DNA of 11,979 nt from positions 1 to 11,979 of the forward strand of contig PWLT01000458.1 of assembly GCA_003558415.1 (NCBI GenBank). The letters run 5' to 3'. This document shows positions 1 to 5,546 of the stretch, one piece after another; position 1 is the stretch's first letter, and every line of letters starts with the position of its first letter. Below the pieces are notes generated by a model. It saw only the letters and a program-made list of their open reading frames with translations. It did no database searches and was not told where the DNA came from. A program made the translations under genes and the position numbers. The DNA comes from Hyphomicrobiales bacterium. Its GTDB lineage: Bacteria; Pseudomonadota; Alphaproteobacteria; Rhodobacterales; Rhodobacteraceae.

Positions 1-102
1 AAGCGCGACACGTCGACAGGATCCCTCTCCATCAAGATCAAACGCGCAGGCTGGGATGATGCGTTTCTATACAGCTTGCTCAACAACTTGCCGCAAGCCT
101 GA
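1..102 (+). CDS. C-terminal end of an unidentified ORF, cut by the window edge
   Basis: Frame 1 is open from the window edge to a TGA at 100-102 and encodes 33 residues, including GSLSIKIKRAGWDD. I cannot name the family. The pattern of a glycine, a short basic beta-like stretch and an amphipathic end loosely recalls C-termini of ParB/RepB-like partition proteins, but this is only an impression. It runs straight into the recombinase fragment, so it may itself be part of the debris at this edge. Confidence 0.2.
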   Translation, partial: KRDTSTGSLSIKIKRAGWDDAFLYSLLNNLPQA

Positions 103-139
103 GCCAACTGCGATGGCCCTGAGGGACCAAAGGGACAAG

Positions 140-440
140 CCGCAAAACTTCAAGGCGATAAACTACCACGAGGTTTCAAACCTTTGCCAAAAGATTGAGC
201 ATAGCGAAGCAATAGGCGCATTGGCGCTGCGATTTACAATCCTGACCGCTGCGCGGTCGGGTTCGGTTCGTAAGGCAACTTGGGACCAGTTCAACGGCGA
301 TTTCTCGGTTTGGACAATCCCGGAAGAAAATATGAAGGGCCGACAAGAGTTTCGGATTCCTCTCTCCGAGCAAGCGCAAGTCATCCTGCGCGGTTTGTCA
401 GCAAAGCGGTCGAAGGCCGTAAGCCTCGTGTTCCCCTCAC
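140..440 (+). pseudogene. Tyrosine recombinase (phage/island integrase) fragment
   Basis: Frame 2 encodes about 100 residues typical of the first half of a P4-type integrase catalytic domain. It reads KAINYHEV, then LTAARSGSVRKATWDQF, which carries the first catalytic arginine (AARSG), then VWTIPEENMKGRQEFRIPLS and finally LVFPSP. The second catalytic box (HxLR) and the active-site tyrosine are absent, because similarity ends near 440 where a different gene fragment in another frame takes over. The N-terminal arm-binding and core-binding domains are also missing, so the protein cannot recombine DNA. The stretch is less GC-rich than its surroundings: positions 181-240 are 47% GC, against 65% at 3001-3060 in the biotin carboxylase gene. 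This fits acquired DNA. It is a remnant of a mobile element; no att repeat is visible. Confidence 0.75.
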
Positions 441-444
441 CCTG

Positions 445-1070
445 GACACCGCAAGCATCGCCTCTGAATCCTTCCCCATGGCGGTGGCGTCCGAGGAGGC
501 CGAGCGGAGGTGCCGCCGCGCGCTGATGGAAGCCTGGATCGGGCGCGAGAGCGCAACCTTCCGCCTGTCGCCCTCAAGGCTGGCGCTGGACCCGGCCGAT
601 GTGGTGACGCTCGACCATGACAGAAGGCAGCTGCCCCTGCGACTGATCGCCACCGCCGATGCCGAGGCCCGTTCGATCGAGGCGGTGCGGCGGGACCGCG
701 AGGCCTACGACCTGCCGCCAGGGCAGGCCCGACCATCCTCACAGTCGCGCGCCGTGGTCTTCGGCGCGCCCGAGGTGGCGCTCCTGGACCTGCCGCAGCT
801 GACCGAGGATCAGCCCGCGCATCGCCCGCTCATTGCCGCGCATGCGGTGCCATGGCCCGGAGAGATGGCGGTGTTCCGCAGCCCCGCGATGGACGGGTTC
901 GAGTTGTTGACGACGTTCGGCACCCGCGCCCGGCTTGGCACTCTCGCCGCTGACCTCTACGCGGGCCCCACCTCGCGCTTCGATCTCGGCAATGTGCTGG
1001 TGGTCGATCTGCTTACCGGGACGCTGGAAAGCGTCACGGACCTGACCCTGTTCGGTGATGCCAACGCGCT
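445..1070 (+). pseudogene. Internal fragment of a GTA gp15-like phage baseplate/tail hub protein
   Basis: Frame 1 is open through the region and encodes about 205 residues resembling the C-terminal half of the large 'baseplate multidomain'/GTA gp15 (host specificity) protein of Rhodobacterales gene-transfer agents. Recognisable parts are ESATFRLSPSRLALDPADVV, then a stretch ending IEAVRRDREAY, then LLDLPQLTEDQPAHRPLIAA, PWPGEMAVFRSP and VVDLLTGTLESV. The full protein is usually over 1,000 residues, so this is a minor part with no start codon or native C-terminus. Similarity stops near 1070, and the last 31 codons of the ORF up to 1164 do not look like the family; they lie antisense to a truncated minus-strand gene. 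No other GTA gene is present, so this is not a working cluster. The absence of internal stops suggests a fairly recent rearrangement. The upstream edge (about 441-455) is uncertain. Confidence 0.72.
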
Positions 1071-1071
1071 C

Positions 1072-1143
1072 CCCCAGCCACGTGACGATACCGCTGTTCT
1101 CGTGCAGCTCGCGAAGCGGCGCCGCACCGGGAACCGGCGTCAT
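1072..1143 (-). pseudogene. Truncated start of an unknown gene
   Basis: An ATG at 1143 (minus strand) is preceded by a strong Shine-Dalgarno sequence (AGGAGAG, 7 nt upstream). It opens an ORF beginning MTPVPGAAPLRELHENSGIV. After about 24 codons the reading enters DNA that is antisense to the GTA gp15 fragment, so the true gene most likely ended at the junction near 1071. The minus frame stays open to 739 only because the GTA gene is GC-rich on its other strand. It lies downstream of, and on the same strand as, the hydratase gene, so it may have been the next gene of that unit. I do not recognise the family from 24 residues. Confidence 0.35.
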
Positions 1144-1281
1144 GAGTGCTCTCTCCTACTGTGATGGCTTCAACACAATGCATTGCCACATTCTGATGCC
1201 GTCAGGAGGCGGCGCCCAGCGCATCGGAATGACTGACCGGATGTCGCGGGAACACGCCACCGGATGTGTCGAAATGCGCAC

Positions 1282-2124
1282 TCAGCCAGCGCGGCCGCTC
1301 ACGCGCAATATTCCCTCGTTGTCGCGTACCCACAGATCGTAACCGCCATCCTCGCGCGGCTTGCCTTCAACATGCACGCGCTCGCCGCATAGCACCGGCT
1401 GCACACCGCGGAAGGAGAAGCTCGCAAGCCGGGCATCTGGAACCGCGGTGAGCAGATCGCGCAGCATCAGCGTGGCCGAAAGCTGCCCCTGCACCAGAAT
1501 GTCGGGGTACCCTTCCTGCGCGCGGGTATATTCGCGGTCATAATGAATGCGGTGGGCGTTGAAGGTCACCGCCGAGTAGCGAAACATCATCGCCTCGTCG
1601 ATCGTGTAGGCGCGGCTCCAGGCCGCCCCCTCCGGTGCGGGCTTGCCCGCCGGAGCGGGTTCATCCGCGCCGGGCAAATCGCGGTAGACCAGCGTCTGGG
1701 TCTCCTCCAGCAGCGGCGCCCCGTTCTTTGAATCACTGTAGGTATTGTCGAGTTTCACGAAGATCAGCGCGCCGCTCTTGCCCTCCTTGAGCGAGATGTC
1801 CGAAACCGTCGCCGTCTTGGTCACATGCTTGCCCAACACCAGGGGTGCGTGAAAGCGGATGTCGCTGGCGGCCCACATGCGCCGCGCCAGCGTGATCGGC
1901 GGCAGGAAGCCACCCCGGCGCGGATGGCCATCATCGCCCAGCTCGGACTGCACCACCATGGGTGGGAAATAGAGCCATTGCGCCAGTGGCGGCACCTCCT
2001 GCCCCTCGGTTGGGGCCTCGGTCGAATCCAGCGCCGCAAGCAGCCCGCGCACGGGCCACAGATCAAGTCGCTCGGTATGGGTTTCGCTGTATCCTTGCCA
2101 AGGGGCGTATCTGTCCATGTCCAT
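1282..2124 (-). CDS. FAS1-like/MaoC-type enoyl-CoA hydratase (HTD2 / mesaconyl-C4-CoA hydratase-like)
   Basis: This 280-residue protein has the double hot-dog layout of the HTD2/mesaconyl-C4-CoA hydratase group, which also includes itaconyl-CoA hydratase-like enzymes. These add water to, or remove it from, a CoA-bound enoyl acid in the cytoplasm. The degenerate N-terminal FAS1-like dehydratase domain covers roughly residues 10-150 (LYFPPMV, GGFLPPITLARRMWA, TQTLVYRDL). The catalytic hot-dog domain covers about 170-278 and contains FRYSAVTFNAHRIHYDREYT at 181-200, the family signature, with N189, H191, H194 and D196 as likely catalytic or structural residues. A disordered Pro/Ala linker (153-168) joins the two. 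The ATG at 2124 is favoured over a second Met two codons on, because AAGGAAG sits 7 nt upstream. It is divergent from the biotin carboxylase operon and shares its operator region. The exact substrate cannot be read from the sequence; an unsaturated C5 or similar dicarboxylyl-CoA would suit the family. Confidence 0.85.
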   Translation of the reverse strand: MDMDRYAPWQGYSETHTERLDLWPVRGLLAALDSTEAPTEGQEVPPLAQWLYFPPMVVQSELGDDGHPRRGGFLPPITLARRMWAASDIRFHAPLVLGKHVTKTATVSDISLKEGKSGALIFVKLDNTYSDSKNGAPLLEETQTLVYRDLPGADEPAPAGKPAPEGAAWSRAYTIDEAMMFRYSAVTFNAHRIHYDREYTRAQEGYPDILVQGQLSATLMLRDLLTAVPDARLASFSFRGVQPVLCGERVHVEGKPREDGGYDLWVRDNEGILRVSGRAG

Positions 2125-2170
2125 CGCTGATCTTCCTTCCGTTGGGGTGCAAGCCGAACGCCGGATTTCC

Positions 2171-2190
2171 GGAGTTGCTATTGCAACTAC
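2171..2190. promoter_or_regulatory. Palindromic operator, copy A (between hydratase and BCCP genes)
   Basis: A 20-bp inverted repeat, GGAGTTGC-TATT-GCAACTAC, in which 7 of 8 half-site positions pair. The same palindrome (16 of 20 bases identical, ungapped) lies in the other divergent promoter region at 10482-10501. It is 46 bp from the hydratase start and 61 bp from the BCCP start, and its right half supplies the likely -35 box of the BCCP promoter, so a bound protein would probably repress. The likely ligand is the TrmB-type regulator encoded at 4576-5451 (inference from proximity). Confidence 0.65.
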
Positions 2191-2209
2191 TATTGACCCG
2201 CTCTATAGT
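2181..2209 (+). promoter_or_regulatory. Predicted sigma-70 promoter of the BCCP-BC-bioY operon
   Basis: TTGCAA at 2181-2186 and TATAGT at 2204-2209 are separated by 17 bp, the standard spacing. The first box lies inside operator copy A. Transcription would start near 2216, leaving a leader of about 36 nt before the GTG start at 2252. This is a visual match only. Confidence 0.5.
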
Positions 2210-2218
2210 GAAGGTCAA
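2193..2218. repeat. Second inverted repeat TTGACC-N14-GGTCAA over the -10 box
   Basis: TTGACC (2193-2198) and GGTCAA (2213-2218) form a perfect 6-bp inverted repeat whose 14-bp spacer contains the predicted -10 box and borders the start site. It could be a second protein-binding site used only on this promoter; I saw no copy near the transporter promoter. TTGACC could alternatively be an overlapping -35 box, but I see no good -10 at 17 bp from it. Confidence 0.35.
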
Positions 2219-2251
2219 CAGTGAGAGCGCCGTCAAGAGGAGGAAACCGCC

Positions 2252-2473
2252 GTGCCAATCGTTGACGTGAAGACGGAGATTACCGGAAACGTCTGGAAGA
2301 TCGAGGCCGAGCCGGGTCAGTCGATGGAAGAGGACGAACCCATCATGATCCTCGAATCGATGAAGATGGAAATTCCGGTGGCGGCGCCCGAGGACGGCAC
2401 GCTGATCGAGATTCTGGTCAAGGAAGGGGATACCGTCACCGAAGGCACGGTCGTCGCCCGGATCGAGGCCTGA
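2252..2473 (+). CDS. Stand-alone biotin carboxyl carrier protein (biotinyl domain)
   Basis: This 73-residue protein is a single biotinyl/lipoyl barrel. The biotinylation motif ESMKME spans residues 35-40 with K38 as the biotin attachment site, and the barrel is closed by VKEGDTVTEGTVVARIEA-type strands near the C-terminus. It carries the biotin that shuttles carboxylate from the biotin carboxylase encoded 12 nt downstream to a carboxyltransferase, probably the one at 7759-9294. It has no N-terminal extension or Ala/Pro linker, unlike the roughly 150-residue AccB of fatty-acid synthesis, so a catabolic carboxylase subunit is more likely. The start is GTG, chosen because AAGAGGAGG ends 8 nt upstream and the barrel begins immediately after. 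It is the first gene of a BCCP-BC-bioY operon. Confidence 0.9.
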   Translation: MPIVDVKTEITGNVWKIEAEPGQSMEEDEPIMILESMKMEIPVAAPEDGTLIEILVKEGDTVTEGTVVARIEA

Positions 2474-2485
2474 GAGGGCGAAGAC

Positions 2486-3847
2486 ATGAACAGACTTCTG
2501 GTCGCCAATCGGGGCGAGATCGCCCGGCGAATCTTCCGCTCGGCGCGCGAGTTGGGCATCGAGACGGTCGCCGTGTATTCCGAGGCCGACGCCGGCTCCG
2601 CCCATGTCGAGGAGGCCGACCAGGCCATCGCCATCGGTCCCGCCGCGGCGCGCGAGAGCTACCTCGACACCGCGAAGGTACTTGACGCCGCGCGGCGTGC
2701 CGGCGCGGATGCCATTCATCCCGGCTACGGGTTCCTCTCGGAGAATGCCGGATTCGCCGAGGCGGTAATCGCGGCAGGCATGATCTGGATCGGCCCCGCG
2801 CCCGAAACCCTGCGCGCCATGGGCGACAAGCAGCGCGCCCGCGATCTGGCCGAACAGGCCGGGGTGCCGGTGGTGCCGGGCAGCGCCCGCATAGAAACCG
2901 GCGCATCGGCGGATCTCGACGCGCTCGCCGAGGCGGTCGGTTACCCGCTGCTGGTCAAGGCCTCGGCCGGTGGCGGCGGCATCGGCATGCGCCGGGTCAA
3001 TGACGGCGCCAAACTGGCGCGCACGGTCGCCGACACCCAGTCCATGGCGGAGAAATCCTTTGGCGACGGCGCGGTGTTTCTGGAACGCTTCGTGCCCCGT
3101 GCGCGCCATGTCGAGATCCAGGTCTTTGGCTTCGGAAATGGCGAGGCGGTGCATCTCTTCGAGCGCGACTGCTCATTGCAGCGGCGTTTTCAGAAGGTGA
3201 TCGAGGAGGGCCCCGCGCCCGGGCTGCCCGATGGAGTGCGCCGGGACATGGCTGCCGCCGCCGTGGCGCTGTGCCGCGAGACCCGCTACAGCGGCGCCGG
3301 CACTGTCGAGTTCATCCTCGACACCGAAACACACGAGTTCTTCTTTCTGGAGATGAACACGCGCATCCAGGTGGAGCATCCGGTCACCGAGATGATCACC
3401 GGCACCGATCTGGTCGCCATGCAGATCGATTTCGCGCGCGCAAGGCTGAGCGGGATGGACCAGGACGCCCTGCGTGCCGAGGGTCACGCGGTGGAATGCC
3501 GACTATATGCCGAGAACCCCGCCAAGATGTTCATGCCCTCGCCCGGCCCGCTCACCGTGTTCGAGCTGCCCGAAGCATCGCCGGGCCTGCGCATCGATGC
3601 CGCCTATCGTCAGGGCGAGGAGGTCACCCCCTATTACGACCCGATGCTGGCCAAGATCATCGTTCACGGCCCCGACCGCGCTACAGCCTGCGCGCGCGCT
3701 GCCGAGGCGCTGCGCAGTGTGCGGGTTGAGGGGATCGCCACCAACCGCGATTTCCTTATCGCCTGTCTGGAAAGCGCGGGCTTTCGCGACGGCGACATCC
3801 ATACGAGCTTTATCGACGACAACCGAAAAGCGCTGCTTGCAGCCTGA
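2486..3847 (+). CDS. Biotin carboxylase subunit (AccC-like) of an acyl-CoA carboxylase
   Basis: This 453-residue enzyme uses ATP and bicarbonate to carboxylate biotin on the carrier protein. It has the biotin carboxylase N-terminal domain (1-112, with HPGYGFLSENA at 78-88), an ATP-grasp domain (about 113-310) and the C-terminal domain (about 335-445). Catalytic residues match those of E. coli AccC: K115 (MGDK), K158 before the glycine-rich loop SAGGGGIGMR, H208 (RHVEIQV), E275 (TVEF), E289 and R293 in EMNTRIQVEHPVTE, and R339 (ECRL). The length is that of a free biotin carboxylase. It lacks the BT and biotinyl domains fused to the alpha subunits of propionyl- and methylcrotonyl-CoA carboxylases, which agrees with the separate carrier gene just upstream. 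A GAGGGCGAAG leader precedes the ATG. It could be mistaken for housekeeping accC, but the neighbours point to a catabolic carboxylase. Confidence 0.92.
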   Translation: MNRLLVANRGEIARRIFRSARELGIETVAVYSEADAGSAHVEEADQAIAIGPAAARESYLDTAKVLDAARRAGADAIHPGYGFLSENAGFAEAVIAAGMIWIGPAPETLRAMGDKQRARDLAEQAGVPVVPGSARIETGASADLDALAEAVGYPLLVKASAGGGGIGMRRVNDGAKLARTVADTQSMAEKSFGDGAVFLERFVPRARHVEIQVFGFGNGEAVHLFERDCSLQRRFQKVIEEGPAPGLPDGVRRDMAAAAVALCRETRYSGAGTVEFILDTETHEFFFLEMNTRIQVEHPVTEMITGTDLVAMQIDFARARLSGMDQDALRAEGHAVECRLYAENPAKMFMPSPGPLTVFELPEASPGLRIDAAYRQGEEVTPYYDPMLAKIIVHGPDRATACARAAEALRSVRVEGIATNRDFLIACLESAGFRDGDIHTSFIDDNRKALLAA

Positions 3848-3866
3848 CATGCACAAGGAGACAGTC

Positions 3867-4448
3867 ATGAAACAGCAGGGCACCGACACGATCGTCAATG
3901 CCGCATGGGACGCTCGCGCCAGCACCCAACCGCTCTTGCGCGCCATCCTCGTGGTGTTGGCGGGTTCGGCCTTCATCGCGCTGAGCGCGCGGGTCCAGGT
4001 CCCGATGTGGCCCGTGCCGATGACCATGCAGACCTTCGCGGTGCTGCTCGTGGCACTGGCCTTCGGGGCGCGGCTCGCGGTGATCACCATAGCGGCTTAT
4101 CTCGCGCAGGGGGCAATGGGCCTGCCGGTCTTCGCCGGCGGTGGCGGGCTGCCCTATCTTGTCGGCCCGACGGCGGGCTACCTGTATGCCTTCCTCGCCG
4201 TGGCGCTGGTGGTAGGCCACCTGGGCGACCGCGGCTGGGGCCGTGGTTTCGCCGGCGCCTTCGCGGCCACGCTTGCGGGCAGCGTGCTGATCTATGCCAT
4301 CGGCGCAAGCTGGCTGGCAGGCTATGTCGGGGTCGAGCAGGCCGTGGCCCTGGGGGTTGCCCCCTTCGTGATCGGCGATCTGCTCAAGGCCGCGCTGGCG
4401 GCATTGCTGCTTCCGGCGGCCTGGAAGCTCCTGCGCACCGCGCAGTGA
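3867..4448 (+). CDS. bioY: BioY biotin transporter, S component
   Basis: This 193-residue integral membrane protein binds and imports biotin, either alone or with an ECF energising module. Hydrophobic segments lie at about 23-41, 55-68, 70-88, 96-117, 127-147 and 160-187. Family motifs are VPMWPVPMTMQTFAVLL (45-61) with the substrate-side PMTMQ, MGLPVFAGGGG (84-94) and GPTAGYLYAF (100-109). No bioM or bioN is visible, and several alphaproteobacterial BioY proteins are known to work alone. The ATG has AAGGAG 6 nt upstream, and the gene follows the biotin carboxylase stop by 19 nt, so it is co-transcribed with two biotin-dependent genes. Upstream in-frame starts at 3474 would lie inside the biotin carboxylase gene and are not used. 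A terminator follows at 4499-4533. Confidence 0.92.
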   Translation: MKQQGTDTIVNAAWDARASTQPLLRAILVVLAGSAFIALSARVQVPMWPVPMTMQTFAVLLVALAFGARLAVITIAAYLAQGAMGLPVFAGGGGLPYLVGPTAGYLYAFLAVALVVGHLGDRGWGRGFAGAFAATLAGSVLIYAIGASWLAGYVGVEQAVALGVAPFVIGDLLKAALAALLLPAAWKLLRTAQ

Positions 4449-4498
4449 CAAGACGGCGCGCCCGAACTCCGATGCCGGGTCTCCCAAAGCTCACCGAG

Positions 4499-4533
4499 AA
4501 GCCGCCGACGGGCATTTCGTCCGTCGGCGGCTT
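4499..4533 (+). terminator. Hairpin terminator after bioY
   Basis: AAGCCGCCGACGG and CCGTCGGCGGCTT form a perfect 13-bp stem around a 9-nt loop (4512-4520). The T run after the stem is short (TTT), so termination may be leaky and some transcript may read into the regulator gene, whose ribosome-binding site starts 27 nt downstream. Confidence 0.75.
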
Positions 4534-4575
4534 TGGCTATGGTCGCCGCGTATTGCTCCAGGAGGAGAAGGAAAA

Positions 4576-5451
4576 TTGAGTGGAAAACTTGCCGTCAATT
4601 CGGGCCTCGTTCCCGGCGACATTCTTGCCGGGCTGAAGCGCCTGGGATTCACCGATTATGAGGGCCGCATTTACATCCAGCTTCTCCGCCAGAACACCCC
4701 CAGCACCGCCTATGAAGTGTCCAAGAACGCCGCGGTCCCGCGACCCAATACCTACAACGCGCTCGAAAGCCTGGCCCAGCGCGGCGCGGTGCTGGCGGTC
4801 AGCGAAAACCCCAGCCGCTTCGTCGCTGCACCGCCGCAGGAACTATTCGAGAGCATCGCCCGCCAGACTGGCACGCTATGCGCCAATATCGGCGCGCAGC
4901 TGGCCGAAATGGCCCAGCCCGTCGACGACCAGCATGTCTGGACGCTGGCCGGCGATCTCGACGTCCATGACAAGATCGACGCGCTGATCCGCGATTGCGC
5001 GGATACGCTGATGATCAAGGCCCATGACGACATCCTGCGCCGCCACAAGCCGGCGCTGCGCGAGGCCGGCCAGCGCGGCGTGGAGATGCTGATCATTCTC
5101 TTCGGGCCCGACCCGGACGAGTTCACCTTCGGTCCGCGCTGCCGCACCTATATCCATGAAGGCAACGGCGTGCGCATGGGCTCCACCGACAACCTGTTCA
5201 CCATCGCCGCCGATCACCGCGAGATGGTTACCGCGAAGGTTGCCGATCAGGCCGTGGCCGTGCACACGCGCAACACGACCATCGTCAACCTCGCCGAATC
5301 GCTGGTGCGCCACGACTATTACATGGCCGAGGTATTCCTGAAGTTCGGCGATCAGATCGACGCGGCCTTCGGCCCCTATCTGCGCGATCTGAGGCTGGGA
5401 TGTTTCACCGAAGAACAGGCCGAAAGCTTCCGCCAGAAGACGGGGCTCTGA
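4576..5451 (+). CDS. TrmB-family transcriptional regulator
   Basis: This 291-residue protein has a TrmB-type winged helix at about 14-88. It includes LKRLGFTDYEGRIYIQLLRQ (20-39), a recognition-helix region VPRPNTYNALESLAQRGAV (54-72) and the wing residues up to 85. The C-terminal effector part (about 118-258) resembles the phospholipase-D-like sensor domain of TrmB proteins that bind sugars or other small ligands. A cysteine pair is not evident, so metal binding is unlikely. The start is TTG, chosen because the AGGAGGAG sequence lies about 8-10 nt upstream and the family N-terminus begins here; TTG suggests deliberately low translation. It sits between the two operons that share the palindrome at 2171 and 10482 and is the only regulator in the window, so it probably controls both. 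The ligand is unknown; a pathway acid or acyl-CoA is a guess. TrmB regulators are best known in archaea and less studied in proteobacteria. Confidence 0.85.
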   Translation: MSGKLAVNSGLVPGDILAGLKRLGFTDYEGRIYIQLLRQNTPSTAYEVSKNAAVPRPNTYNALESLAQRGAVLAVSENPSRFVAAPPQELFESIARQTGTLCANIGAQLAEMAQPVDDQHVWTLAGDLDVHDKIDALIRDCADTLMIKAHDDILRRHKPALREAGQRGVEMLIILFGPDPDEFTFGPRCRTYIHEGNGVRMGSTDNLFTIAADHREMVTAKVADQAVAVHTRNTTIVNLAESLVRHDYYMAEVFLKFGDQIDAAFGPYLRDLRLGCFTEEQAESFRQKTGL

Positions 5452-5494
5452 GCCCCCACAGGGGTCCGCCTGCGCGCGCCCGCAAATGGTAGCG

Positions 5495-5521
5495 CTTCGC
5501 CGGGACTGAGCCCCGGAGAAG
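5495..5521. terminator. Possible shared terminator between convergent genes
   Basis: CTTCGCCGGG and CCCGGAGAAG form a 10-bp stem with one mismatch and a 7-nt loop (5505-5511). It lies in the 95-bp gap between the convergent regulator and acyl-CoA synthetase genes, where a bidirectional terminator would be expected. There is no T run on either side, so intrinsic termination is doubtful. Confidence 0.35.
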
Positions 5522-5546
5522 GCGTGCGCAGACGGGGTGGGACGCC

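Noticed and set aside
445..1070. Working gene-transfer agent or prophage in the window
   Set aside because: Only about 205 residues of one gene are present; there is no capsid, portal, terminase or other tail gene.
739..1143. Full-length minus-strand ORF of 134 codons as a real gene
   Set aside because: Only the first 24 codons lie outside the GTA fragment; the rest is the antisense of recognisable GTA gp15 sequence.
2063..3154. A 363-codon minus-strand ORF across the divergent promoter and biotin carboxylase
   Set aside because: It crosses the operator region and lies antisense to BCCP and BC, whose motifs are complete. No domain is recognisable.
5442..5456. GGGGCT-CTG-AGCCCC hairpin over the regulator's stop codon as terminator
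   Set aside because: The stem is only 6 bp with a 3-nt loop and no T run. The 5495-5521 hairpin is the better candidate.
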